Positions 7,643 through 15,501 of a stretch of DNA of 64,000 nt are shown one piece after another. The notes under the pieces were generated by a model. That model did not search any database. It saw only the letters and a program-made list of their open reading frames with translations, and was not told the origin of the DNA. Source of the DNA: Flavobacterium pisciphilum (GTDB taxonomy: Bacteria > Bacteroidota > Bacteroidia > Flavobacteriales > Flavobacteriaceae); the NCBI RefSeq assembly GCF_020905345.1, contig NZ_JAJJMO010000001.1, positions 2,604,001 through 2,668,000 of the forward strand, given 5' to 3'. Each line of letters opens with the position of its first letter. Position 1 is the stretch's first letter. The position numbers and the translations under genes are program-made.

Positions 7643-7783
7643 TAACCTTTTAGTTTTGAATTACTCCAAAATTAGTTCATTAATACCAATAAGCAAATAA
7701 TAATTTATAATGGAAAACATAAAATAATCACAATTTTATTCTGATTATTATTTCCAAATCCGTAAAAAATATAACGATTTACT

Positions 7784-7816
7784 TTTGTTTTGTTATATCT
7801 ATATTGTGTAAATTTG
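7784..7816 (+). promoter_or_regulatory. Promoter of the acyl-CoA dehydrogenase gene
   Basis: TTTG at 7784-7787, a 21-bp spacer, then TAAATTTG at 7809-7816, matching the Bacteroidota -33/-7 pattern, 22 bp before the start codon. A second TTTG at 7789-7792 gives a shorter spacer. Confidence 0.7.
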
Positions 7817-7838
7817 TTTTTGAAAAAAAACATAAATT

Positions 7839-9017
7839 ATGAAACCAGACCTATTTCAAGCACCAGATTATTACAACCTAGACGACTTATTAAGCGACGA
7901 ACATAAACTCGTAAGAGACTCAGCCCGAGCATGGGTAAAAAGAGAAGTATCCCCTATCATTGAAGAGTTTGCACAAAAGGCAGAATTCCCAAAACAAATC
8001 ATAAAAGGTTTAGGAGAAATAGGTGGTTTTGGCCCATACATCCCTGTTGAATATGGTGGAGCTGGACTTGATCAAATTTCTTATGGCTTAATTATGCAGG
8101 AAATCGAACGTGGTGATTCAGGAGTTCGCTCAACTTCATCTGTTCAATCTTCATTAGTTATGTATCCTATCTGGAAATATGGAAACGAAGAACAAAGAAT
8201 GAAATATTTACCTAAACTTGCTACAGGTGAATTTATTGGTTGTTTTGGATTAACAGAACCTAACTATGGGTCTGATCCTGGAAGTATGATTACCAACTTC
8301 AAAGACATGGGAGATCATTACCTATTAAACGGAGCAAAAATGTGGATATCAAACGCTCCTTTTGCTGATATCGCTGTCGTTTGGGCCAAAAACGAAGAAG
8401 GAAGAATTCACGGTTTAATTGTAGAGCGTGGCATGGAAGGATTTACAACACCTGAAACTCACAATAAATGGTCACTTCGTGCATCTTCTACTGGAGAATT
8501 GATTTTTGACAATGTAAAAATCCCTAAAGAAAATTTATTACCGAACAAATCTGGATTAGGAGCTCCATTAGGATGCTTAGATTCGGCTCGTTATGGAATC
8601 GCTTGGGGTGCAATTGGAGCTGCAATGGATTGTTATGATACAGCTCTAAGATATGCTAAAGAAAGAATCCAATTTGACAAACCTATAGCAGGAACTCAAC
8701 TACAACAAAAAAAATTAGCTGAAATGATTACTGAAATCACAAAAGCACAATTACTAACTTGGCGTTTAGGAGTTTTAAGAAACGAAGGAAAGGCAACAAC
8801 TGCTCAGATTTCAATGGCAAAAAGAAACAATGTTAATATGGCAATTAACATTGCTCGTGAAGCTAGACAAATATTAGGTGGAATGGGAATTACTGGTGAA
8901 TATTCTATCATGCGTCATATGATGAACCTAGAAAGTGTTATCACATATGAAGGAACTCATGACATACATTTACTAATTACAGGTATGGATATTACTGGGA
9001 TTCCAGCTTTTAAATAG
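7839..9017 (+). CDS. Acyl-CoA dehydrogenase, glutaryl-CoA dehydrogenase-like
   Basis: 392 residues, the usual length for this flavoprotein family. Mid-protein FAD/substrate signatures GCFGLTEPNYGSDPGSM and WISNAPFADIAVVWAK are present, and the C-terminal YEGTHDIHLLITG carries the catalytic Glu in the position used by glutaryl-CoA and short-branched-chain dehydrogenases. It oxidises an acyl-CoA thioester with FAD, passing electrons to ETF. The YEGTHDIH...TGI(P/Q)AF ending is typical of GcdH, which acts in lysine/tryptophan catabolism, but glutaryl-CoA specificity and decarboxylation cannot be confirmed here. It has its own promoter and a strong terminator, so it is monocistronic. Confidence 0.93.
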   Translation: MKPDLFQAPDYYNLDDLLSDEHKLVRDSARAWVKREVSPIIEEFAQKAEFPKQIIKGLGEIGGFGPYIPVEYGGAGLDQISYGLIMQEIERGDSGVRSTSSVQSSLVMYPIWKYGNEEQRMKYLPKLATGEFIGCFGLTEPNYGSDPGSMITNFKDMGDHYLLNGAKMWISNAPFADIAVVWAKNEEGRIHGLIVERGMEGFTTPETHNKWSLRASSTGELIFDNVKIPKENLLPNKSGLGAPLGCLDSARYGIAWGAIGAAMDCYDTALRYAKERIQFDKPIAGTQLQQKKLAEMITEITKAQLLTWRLGVLRNEGKATTAQISMAKRNNVNMAINIAREARQILGGMGITGEYSIMRHMMNLESVITYEGTHDIHLLITGMDITGIPAFK

Positions 9018-9051
9018 AATTCATCTATTAAAAAATACATAAAAACAATTC

Positions 9052-9081
9052 AAAAGCTTCTTGTTACCAAGAAGCTTTTTT
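9052..9081 (+). terminator. Terminator after the acyl-CoA dehydrogenase gene
   Basis: AAAAGCTTCTTG (9052-9063) pairs perfectly with CAAGAAGCTTTT (9068-9079) over a 4-nt loop and runs into Ts. Confidence 0.9.
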
Positions 9082-9088
9082 ATATTTG
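9081..9088 (+). promoter_or_regulatory. -7 box of the DUF3050 gene
   Basis: TATATTTG, 17 bp before the ATG at 9105. A TTG at 9061-9063, within the terminator stem, is 17 bp upstream and could act as the -33 element. Confidence 0.6.
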
Positions 9089-9104
9089 TAAAAAAAATAC
9101 CAGC

Positions 9105-9887
9105 ATGAATATTGAGACTATAAATAATAGCATTCAACCCCAAAAAGATCTTTTATTACAACATCCTCTATATAAAAAAATTCAAAGTATTGATGACTTA
9201 CATTGCTTCCTAGAAAGCCATGTGTATGCTGTTTGGGACTTTATGTCTTTATTAAAAGCATTACAATCAAAACTTACTTGCACAACCACACCATGGTTTG
9301 CTAGCAAAAACCCAGAAATAAGATATCTAATCAATGAGATCGTACTAGCCGAAGAAACGGATTTAAGTATTGATGGCCGTCGTCAAAGTCATTATGAAAT
9401 GTACCTTGAAGCGATGGAAGATTGTGGAGCTAGCACAAAAAACATTGAAGGTTTTTTAAATGAAGTAAACTCATTACAAAATATCTTTGTTGCAATAAAA
9501 CAAAGTCAATTACACCCTAATATTAAAGCTTTCTTAGATTTTACTTTTAGAGTAATTGAAGAAGGAAAACCACATGAAATCGCAGCTGCCTTTACCTTTG
9601 GAAGAGAAGATTTGATACCAAATATGTTTACTGCAATTTTAAAAAACTTTCAAGAGAATTTCCCCAATACAGATTTAAGCAAACTAATCTACTATTTTGA
9701 GAGACATATTGAACTTGACGCAGATGAACATGGTCCTATGGCAATGAAAATGATTACTGATTTATGTGAAAATGACCCTAAAAAATGGTCTGAAGTACAA
9801 GAAATATCTATTCTATCCCTAGAAAAAAGAATCGGTTTATGGAATGCTATAGAAGAAGAAATTAGTATAAAAATCGAAATGGTATAA
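9105..9887 (+). CDS. DUF3050 haem-oxygenase-fold protein
   Basis: 260 residues, recognised as DUF3050 from the N-terminal LESHVYAVWDFMSLLKALQ and RYLINEIVLAEETD segments and the later FGREDLIPNMF and FERHIELDADEHGPMA. These conserved His/Glu/Asp clusters resemble the helical haem-oxygenase/TENA fold and suggest metal binding. No signal peptide, so cytosolic. The enzymatic role of the family is not established. It is transcribed from its own -7 box immediately after the preceding terminator. Confidence 0.87.
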   Translation: MNIETINNSIQPQKDLLLQHPLYKKIQSIDDLHCFLESHVYAVWDFMSLLKALQSKLTCTTTPWFASKNPEIRYLINEIVLAEETDLSIDGRRQSHYEMYLEAMEDCGASTKNIEGFLNEVNSLQNIFVAIKQSQLHPNIKAFLDFTFRVIEEGKPHEIAAAFTFGREDLIPNMFTAILKNFQENFPNTDLSKLIYYFERHIELDADEHGPMAMKMITDLCENDPKKWSEVQEISILSLEKRIGLWNAIEEEISIKIEMV

Positions 9888-9953
9888 AAACCAAAACAGT
9901 ATTTTTAGCGTAAGTATTATTGAGAAAACGACAAACATCTTAATAAATACATT

Positions 9954-10700
9954 ATGAAAAGTAGATTCAAAATAATACTTACGTCTTTATTCGCGATTTT
10001 TACGATTAGCTGCGATTCAGCAAATGAAACAAATCAGTCCCCTTCCATTATTCCTCCAGTCGCTATTACACCACTACTAGCTGCAAAAACAATAAACTAT
10101 CTAGCACTTGGCGATAGCTATACTATTGGTCAAAGCGTATGCGAAACGTGTCGTTATCCTGAACAATTAAAACGTAGTTTATCAAACTCATACCCAGCAA
10201 CCGCTTTCTCACTAAAAATCACCGCTAAAACGGGCTGGACAACATCCAACTTACTATCAGCTATAAAAGCTGAAAATCTCAGCTCAAATTACGACCTAGT
10301 AACGTTACTAATAGGAGTTAACAATCAATTTCAAAACATATCTTTTTCTGTATACGAAAACGAGTTCCCAGAATTGGTAAACAAAGCCATTTTTTTAGCT
10401 AAAGGAGAAAAGTCTAATGTTATAGTTGTTTCGATACCTGACTATGCCTATACTCCCTTCGGACAATCATCTGTGTACAATAATAAAACCATTACGTTAG
10501 AGATAGACAAATACAATGCTTTTGCAGAAAGCTATTGTAAAGCCAATAATATCGTGTTTGTCAATATAACTGATATTACACGACAAGGATTATCAAATCC
10601 AAGTTTGGTTGCTCAAGACGGGCTGCATCCATCAGAATTAGCATACTCCTTATTTGTTGAACGTATTTTACCAAAGGCTAAATTTGCGATAAGTGAATAA
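9954..10700 (+). CDS. SGNH/GDSL-family hydrolase lipoprotein
   Basis: 248 residues. An N-terminal lipoprotein signal ends in the lipobox TISC (Cys20). The mature part shows the SGNH blocks: YLALGDSYTIG (block I, nucleophile Ser), the Gly-Trp region TAKTGWTTSN (block II), LLIGVNNQF (block III, Asn) and DGLHPSELAY (block V, Asp and His). An esterase, lipase or deacetylase acting in the periplasm or at the outer membrane is expected; the substrate is unknown. It follows the DUF3050 gene by 66 bp and shares a bidirectional terminator with the convergent ferredoxin gene. Confidence 0.9.
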   Translation: MKSRFKIILTSLFAIFTISCDSANETNQSPSIIPPVAITPLLAAKTINYLALGDSYTIGQSVCETCRYPEQLKRSLSNSYPATAFSLKITAKTGWTTSNLLSAIKAENLSSNYDLVTLLIGVNNQFQNISFSVYENEFPELVNKAIFLAKGEKSNVIVVSIPDYAYTPFGQSSVYNNKTITLEIDKYNAFAESYCKANNIVFVNITDITRQGLSNPSLVAQDGLHPSELAYSLFVERILPKAKFAISE

Positions 10701-10702
10701 AA

Positions 10703-10728
10703 AAAGCGAGAAAAATTTTTCTCGCTTT
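10703..10728. terminator. Bidirectional terminator between convergent genes
   Basis: AAAGCGAGAAAAA (10703-10715) is the exact complement of TTTTTCTCGCTTT (10716-10728); A/T runs on both sides serve the hydrolase (+) and the ferredoxin (-). Confidence 0.88.
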
Positions 10729-10736
10729 ACTTTATT

Positions 10737-11054
10737 TTAATATTCTGGTGCTAACTCTAGCTCTAAACCTTCTAAACCTTCTGTTATTGGAATTTGACAA
10801 CCTAAACGACTATTAGACTTAACATAAAAAGCCTCTGAAAGCATTGCCTCTTCTTCATCTCCCATTTCTGGTAATTCAACATCATTTAATACATAACACT
10901 GACAAGAAGCACACATCGCCATTCCACCACAAGTACCTTCTACAGGTAGCTCGTAAGCTTTACATAACTCCATTACATTCATTGCCATATCAGTTGGAGC
11001 CTGTAGTTCATGAACAACTCCCTCTCTATCTTTAATCTTTATTAATACATCCAT
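10737..11054 (-). CDS. 2Fe-2S ferredoxin, adrenodoxin type
   Basis: 105 residues, typical for the family. Three cluster ligands lie in GTCGGMAMCASC (C-x5-C-x2-C) and the fourth in SRLGCQI about 35 residues later. The acidic surface (VELPEMGDEEEAML) is typical of partner-docking ferredoxins. It is a cytosolic electron carrier; its reductase is not encoded nearby. Start from the ATG at 11054 gives the expected first beta-strand MDVLIKIKDREG. Confidence 0.94.
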   Translation of the reverse strand: MDVLIKIKDREGVVHELQAPTDMAMNVMELCKAYELPVEGTCGGMAMCASCQCYVLNDVELPEMGDEEEAMLSEAFYVKSNSRLGCQIPITEGLEGLELELAPEY

Positions 11055-11125
11055 CTTTAAATTATCGGAATTTTGATTATTAACGCATTTACAAGTAGCA
11101 AAAATACATTATCTTTTACAAAATA

Positions 11126-11599
11126 CTAATTGCTAGGTTTAAAAGTGAATGCATATTCCTTGGATTTATCTTTTAGGTGCATTTTAAGTCCCAAAACGCT
11201 GTTTTTTTCTAATATTGTGACTACAGCAATAACAGAATAATAATCTTTATCGTTTTGAAAAATCAATGTCCCCTCATAAGTAGAATTTACTATACCTTGT
11301 TTGTCTGTTGTTGTTTTAATTTTTCGAGGATGAGAAAATTCAGCAACTGTATAGCTTTGTTTATTTGAGAATTTAGCTTTTCCTTCACAAAAGTCAAATA
11401 AAAAATCATAATTAGAAATTCTCAAACTCCCTTCCTCCGTAATTGGAGAAACAACAATCTGACCTTCATAATCAAAATCGGACCAAACTTCATACTCATT
11501 TACCCACGCCTTGTCAACATATAGGTTCCCACTAATTTCCTGAGCATAACAAGTAGAAGTAAAAATAAACAGAACGACTAGTTTGTAATAATTATTCAT
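11126..11599 (-). CDS. Small exported protein of unknown function
   Basis: 157 residues from the ATG at 11599, which begins a signal peptide (MNNYYKLVVLFIFTSTCYAQ). A longer in-frame start at 11626 is rejected because it lies inside the -7 box at 11624-11631. The mature part is predicted to be beta-rich with many aromatic and charged residues (SDFDYEGQIVVSP; YEGTLIFQNDKDYYSV) and one Cys. I recognise no family. It is monocistronic, with a 285-bp gap to the Fe-S genes upstream. Confidence 0.75.
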   Translation of the reverse strand: MNNYYKLVVLFIFTSTCYAQEISGNLYVDKAWVNEYEVWSDFDYEGQIVVSPITEEGSLRISNYDFLFDFCEGKAKFSNKQSYTVAEFSHPRKIKTTTDKQGIVNSTYEGTLIFQNDKDYYSVIAVVTILEKNSVLGLKMHLKDKSKEYAFTFKPSN

Positions 11600-11623
11600 A
11601 TATGTAAGATTTAGGTTATATCG

Positions 11624-11631
11624 CAAATTTA
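11624..11631 (-). promoter_or_regulatory. -7 box that fixes the start of the small exported protein
   Basis: TAAATTTG on the minus strand, 24 bp before the ATG at 11599. Transcription would begin downstream of the alternative ATG at 11626, excluding it. Confidence 0.6.
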
Positions 11632-11910
11632 AGTTAAATATATATTAAATCGCACTACAAAACTCCTAATTCTTAACACTTTTTTTTATCAAAATTAATT
11701 TAATTCACTATTTAAATGAATATTTCTTAATTTTAACACTATTTTCTTACTAATACTTTTAATTAAAAAAGAAACAGGCCTTTATTTTGATGATATATCA
11801 TTAAGTGTCTAAATTACACAAATAAACACCAAAATATTCACATTAGTATTACCGATAATCTAACATAAAGCCCAAAAACAAAACACCTTTATAATAGCAA
11901 ATTGCTAGAA

Positions 11911-12150
11911 CTACATAATGTTTACTACCGTTTCAATCTGTGGAGCAAACTTTTTAATTGTAGTTTCAACCCCTGCTTTTAGTGTCATTTGATTTACACT
12001 ACAGCTTGTACAGGCTCCTTCTAAACGAACCTTAACATGTTTATCATCTTCTATAGAAACCAATGTTATATCACCACCATCTGAATTCAGAAATGGCCTG
12101 ATTTCATCTAAAGCTCTTAAAACATTGCTTGTTAATTCTTCTGTTGTCAT
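11911..12150 (-). CDS. NifU-like C-terminal-domain Fe-S protein
   Basis: 79 residues from the ATG at 12150 (MTTEELTSNVLRALDEIRP); the five-codon-longer start is less likely. It is a single NifU_C domain with NSDGGDITLV and the Fe-S ligand motif GACTSCSVNQMTLKAG (CxxC). Such proteins hold or transfer Fe-S clusters in the cytosol. It lies 109 bp downstream of the Mrp-family ATPase gene on the same strand, so the two probably form a cluster-carrier unit. Confidence 0.92.
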   Translation of the reverse strand: MTTEELTSNVLRALDEIRPFLNSDGGDITLVSIEDDKHVKVRLEGACTSCSVNQMTLKAGVETTIKKFAPQIETVVNIM

Positions 12151-12259
12151 AATTTTAATATTCAATTAAAGAGTTTAATATCTTAGATTATGAATCAACT
12201 AGAAAACTATAAGCTCTCCAATTATTTCATAATCTAAGTTATCTATTTATCTCAATTAT

Positions 12260-13390
12260 CTAATTTTTCTTTACTGCAGAACATCCTGCCATTGTTGTAA
12301 TTTTTATTGCTTCAGTAGCTGGCAAACTCTCATTGCGATTTACTACTTCTTGTACCACGTTTCTAGTAATTTCCTCAAAAACAGTTTCGATAGTAGATGC
12401 AGTTTGTAGCGCCGCAGGACGTCCATAATCTCCAGCCTCACGAATAGACTGTACAATTGGAACTTCTCCTAAAAACGGAACTCCTAAATCTTCTGATAAA
12501 TTCTTAGCTCCTTCTTTTCCAAAGATATAATATTTATTCTCTGGTAATTCTTCTGGTGTAAAATACGCCATATTTTCTATAATTCCTAAAACAGGTACAT
12601 TGATGTTGTCTTGCATAAACATCGAAACTCCTTTTTTAGCATCTGCCAAAGCTACAGCTTGTGGAGTACTTACTACAACTGCTCCAGTTATAGGAAGTGA
12701 TTGCATGATTGAAAGATGAATATCTCCTGTTCCTGGAGGTAAATCAATCAACATAAAATCTAATTCTCCCCAATCAGCATCAAATATCATTTGATTTAAA
12801 GCTTTAGAAGCCATTGGTCCTCTCCATATTACTGCCTGACTTGGTGCAGTAAAAAATCCAATTGAAAGTATTTTAACTTCATAACTTTCAATCGGTTTCA
12901 TTTTTGATTTACCATCAACTAAAATTGAAACTGGTTTTTCTGATTCTACATCAAACATAATTGGCATAGATGGCCCATAAATATCAGCATCTAATACTCC
13001 AACTGCAAAACCCATTTTAGCTAATGTAACAGCTAAATTTGCTGTAACTGTTGATTTACCAACTCCACCTTTTCCAGAAGCTACAGCAATAATATTTTTA
13101 ATTCCTGGTATTGCACGACCTTTAATCTCGTTTTTCTCAGGAGTTTCAACTTTAATATTTACTTTAATTTTTGCATCTGCAGAAACTAAATCATGAATTG
13201 TTTTTTTAATATCGTCTTCTGCACGTTTTTTTATGTGCATAGCTGGTGTGTGCAAAACTAAATCAACTACAACTTCATCACCAAAAGTAATGACATTTGC
13301 AACTGCTCCGCTCTCAACCATATTCTTACCTTCTCCAGCTATAGTAATCGTCTCTAAAGCTTTAAGGATTTCTTTTCTGTCTAATTTCAT
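12260..13390 (-). CDS. Mrp/ApbC-family P-loop ATPase (Fe-S carrier)
   Basis: 376 residues. An N-terminal MIP18/DUF59-like domain (about 1-90) is followed by a deviant Walker A ASGKGGVGKST near residue 108, switch motifs LDADIYGPSMP and FMLIDLPPGTGD, and PQAVALADAKKG. The family binds and transfers Fe-S clusters as an ATPase dimer. Many members carry a C-terminal CxxC, but here the equivalent region reads ENMAYFTPEELPENKYY with no Cys; the only Cys is near the C-terminus (MAGCSA). The NifU-like neighbour may supply the cluster-holding cysteines. Confidence 0.93.
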   Translation of the reverse strand: MKLDRKEILKALETITIAGEGKNMVESGAVANVITFGDEVVVDLVLHTPAMHIKKRAEDDIKKTIHDLVSADAKIKVNIKVETPEKNEIKGRAIPGIKNIIAVASGKGGVGKSTVTANLAVTLAKMGFAVGVLDADIYGPSMPIMFDVESEKPVSILVDGKSKMKPIESYEVKILSIGFFTAPSQAVIWRGPMASKALNQMIFDADWGELDFMLIDLPPGTGDIHLSIMQSLPITGAVVVSTPQAVALADAKKGVSMFMQDNINVPVLGIIENMAYFTPEELPENKYYIFGKEGAKNLSEDLGVPFLGEVPIVQSIREAGDYGRPAALQTASTIETVFEEITRNVVQEVVNRNESLPATEAIKITTMAGCSAVKKN

Positions 13391-13726
13391 TTTAACTTAC
13401 TATTTTCTATTGACAATAATCGCTTCAAAAACTATATTAATTTAAACCGATTTCAGATTACAAAGATAACAGATTAAGTTCTTATTCTAATGGTTTTAGA
13501 TTGGATTTATTGATAGGCTAATCATTTGAAGTTATTACTAAATCATTTTACATAAATTAATAAAACATTTTACAGACAAAGAATTTAATTCTGTAAGTCA
13601 CAAAACAGTCATCTAATAATCTATAAAAATAATATTATTAAATATAGCGTTTAAATTTTCCATACCTTTATTAAGACATTGAGTGCCAGTCTTTTTTAAA
13701 CTTGACACTGTATTAATCAAATAATT
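13391..13726. other. 336-bp intergenic region without a gene
   Basis: It separates divergent genes (Mrp ATPase, L,D-transpeptidase). No ORF with coding character is seen. An imperfect dyad (GAGTGCCAGTC / TTGACACTGTA, about 13680-13714) lies just before the transpeptidase start and might be regulatory; no consensus TAnnTTTG box was found on the plus strand. Confidence 0.5.
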
Positions 13727-15340
13727 ATGAGAAAAATTACTTTATTATCCGCAATTCTTCTGTTGGCCTTTTCATTAACTTCATTTAATTCCAACAAAAA
13801 AAACAGTTTACGTATCGAATCTTATGCTTCTCTTAAAATCGATAAGAAATCTAATAATAGCAAAGTAATTGTTATGATTAATAATGTTACAATCGCTACC
13901 TTTTTTAAAAACTACCCAAAATACACAACATATCAATCAGATGTAAATCAGCTTTATAAGAGTCGAAATTACAAAATGATCTGGCATGACAATAACGAGC
14001 TTATCGAATTTGCTCATTTGCTATACCAAAAAGTAAACATGCTTGAAAAAGAAGGTGTAAAATCGACTGTGCCTTACAAAGATCAAATAGACTTAATATT
14101 TAATGAAACCGAAACTAACAAACCTTCCCAAACTGACACTGAACTATTACTAACTTCCTTATATGTATTTTACACCAACAAGGTTTACGAAGGAATCGAC
14201 GCAAAGAAAGTTCAGGATTTAGGATGGTTTTTACCCAAAAAAAGCATCTCCTATGACAAACTATTAGATTCGTTGTTAGTAGACCCTAAATTATTAGACA
14301 AAGACAAAATTGGCTTATTTAGCCAATATTATAAATTACGTGATGTTTTAAACAAATATCGTGAAATCCAAAAAGCCAACGATTGGAACCCAATAACCAT
14401 GGATCCAACAGCACAAGAACTAAAACCTCTTGATAGCTCAAAAACTATTGGCCAAATCAGACATCGCTTGGTAGTCATTGGAGATTTAAAAGAAGATTCC
14501 AAAAGAGAGGTGTATGACCAAGAACTGATGGATGCCGTATTAAATTATAAAAGAAGATATGGCTTAGCTCTAAATTACAAGATTACCCCTGAACACATCG
14601 ATCAAATGAACGAACCTATCGAGGACCGCATAAGAACAATTATGTTAAACATGGAGCGTTGCCGATGGATTCCAGCAGAATTAGAAAATGGCAAGGAATA
14701 CGTAATGGTAAATATTCCTTCTTATCATCTGATTTATGTAAAAAACGGAGCTTACGAATTGGTTTCAGACGTTTTTGTTGGCTCTAGATTAAATAAGACA
14801 GTGATTTTTAGCAGCAAAATGGATCGAATTGTTTTTAGCCCTTACTGGACAGTTCCTCAAAGCATTGTTAAAAATGAGTTGAAATCTGTAATAGCTTCCG
14901 ATAAGAATTATTTAAAAGATCACAACATGGAGTGGTATAACGGAACTATTAGACAAAAGCCAGGTCCTAACAATTCGTTAGGATTAGTAAAATTTTTATT
15001 TCCGAATCCAAATGACATCTACATGCACGACACTCCTGCAAAAAGTTTATTTCTAGCTCAAGACAGAGCATTTAGTCATGGCTGTATAAATGTTCAAAAA
15101 GCCAAAGATTTAGCAGTTGCTATTTTAAAAGATTATCCAGATTGGCCTATTGATCGTATTAATAATGCTATGAGCGGTGAGAAAGAAACGGTTTGCATGC
15201 TAAAAACCAAAATCCCAGTTTACATTGGTTATTTTACTGCTTGGGTAAATGATGCTGGTGAGATTAGTTTTTACAAAGATGTATATGACAGAGATAGTCG
15301 CTTATCTACATTGTTATTTCCTGATAAAACAATCAACTAA
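13727..15340 (+). CDS. L,D-transpeptidase, YcbB-like
   Basis: 537 residues. An N-terminal signal sequence (MRKITLLSAILLLAFS) is followed by a long helical scaffold and peptidoglycan-binding-like part (YKSRNYKMIWHDNN; LMDAVLNYKRRYGL). The C-terminal YkuD catalytic domain has YMHDTPAKSLF and the active-site motif FSHGCINVQKA with the Cys nucleophile. It forms 3-3 cross-links in periplasmic peptidoglycan or attaches proteins to it. The length and domain order match YcbB (LdtD)-type enzymes rather than short Ldts. Convergent with the efflux permease gene. Confidence 0.92.
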   Translation: MRKITLLSAILLLAFSLTSFNSNKKNSLRIESYASLKIDKKSNNSKVIVMINNVTIATFFKNYPKYTTYQSDVNQLYKSRNYKMIWHDNNELIEFAHLLYQKVNMLEKEGVKSTVPYKDQIDLIFNETETNKPSQTDTELLLTSLYVFYTNKVYEGIDAKKVQDLGWFLPKKSISYDKLLDSLLVDPKLLDKDKIGLFSQYYKLRDVLNKYREIQKANDWNPITMDPTAQELKPLDSSKTIGQIRHRLVVIGDLKEDSKREVYDQELMDAVLNYKRRYGLALNYKITPEHIDQMNEPIEDRIRTIMLNMERCRWIPAELENGKEYVMVNIPSYHLIYVKNGAYELVSDVFVGSRLNKTVIFSSKMDRIVFSPYWTVPQSIVKNELKSVIASDKNYLKDHNMEWYNGTIRQKPGPNNSLGLVKFLFPNPNDIYMHDTPAKSLFLAQDRAFSHGCINVQKAKDLAVAILKDYPDWPIDRINNAMSGEKETVCMLKTKIPVYIGYFTAWVNDAGEISFYKDVYDRDSRLSTLLFPDKTIN

Positions 15341-15426
15341 ATACACAACTCTCTGTGTAATTCTAAAAATGGCATATACTCATAAAAATAATTACATTTT
15401 GCCAATTATACTATATTATTTGTTCC

Positions 15427-15462
15427 AAAAAAAGACCCGACCAGCGGTTATGCTGTCGGGTC
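15427..15462 (-). terminator. Terminator of the efflux ABC operon
   Basis: GACCCGA (15434-15440) pairs with TCGGGTC (15456-15462), with an inner CAGC/GCTG stem. On the minus strand it is followed by T7, so it ends the efflux operon. The plus side has no T run. Confidence 0.82.
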
Positions 15463-15501
15463 GGGAACCAAAACTCAATTCTAATTAATTGCTCAGATTA
15501 A

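Noticed and set aside
11600..11626. Longer start for the small exported protein
   Set aside because: The ATG at 11626 lies within the -7 box at 11624-11631, so it would not be transcribed as part of the message.
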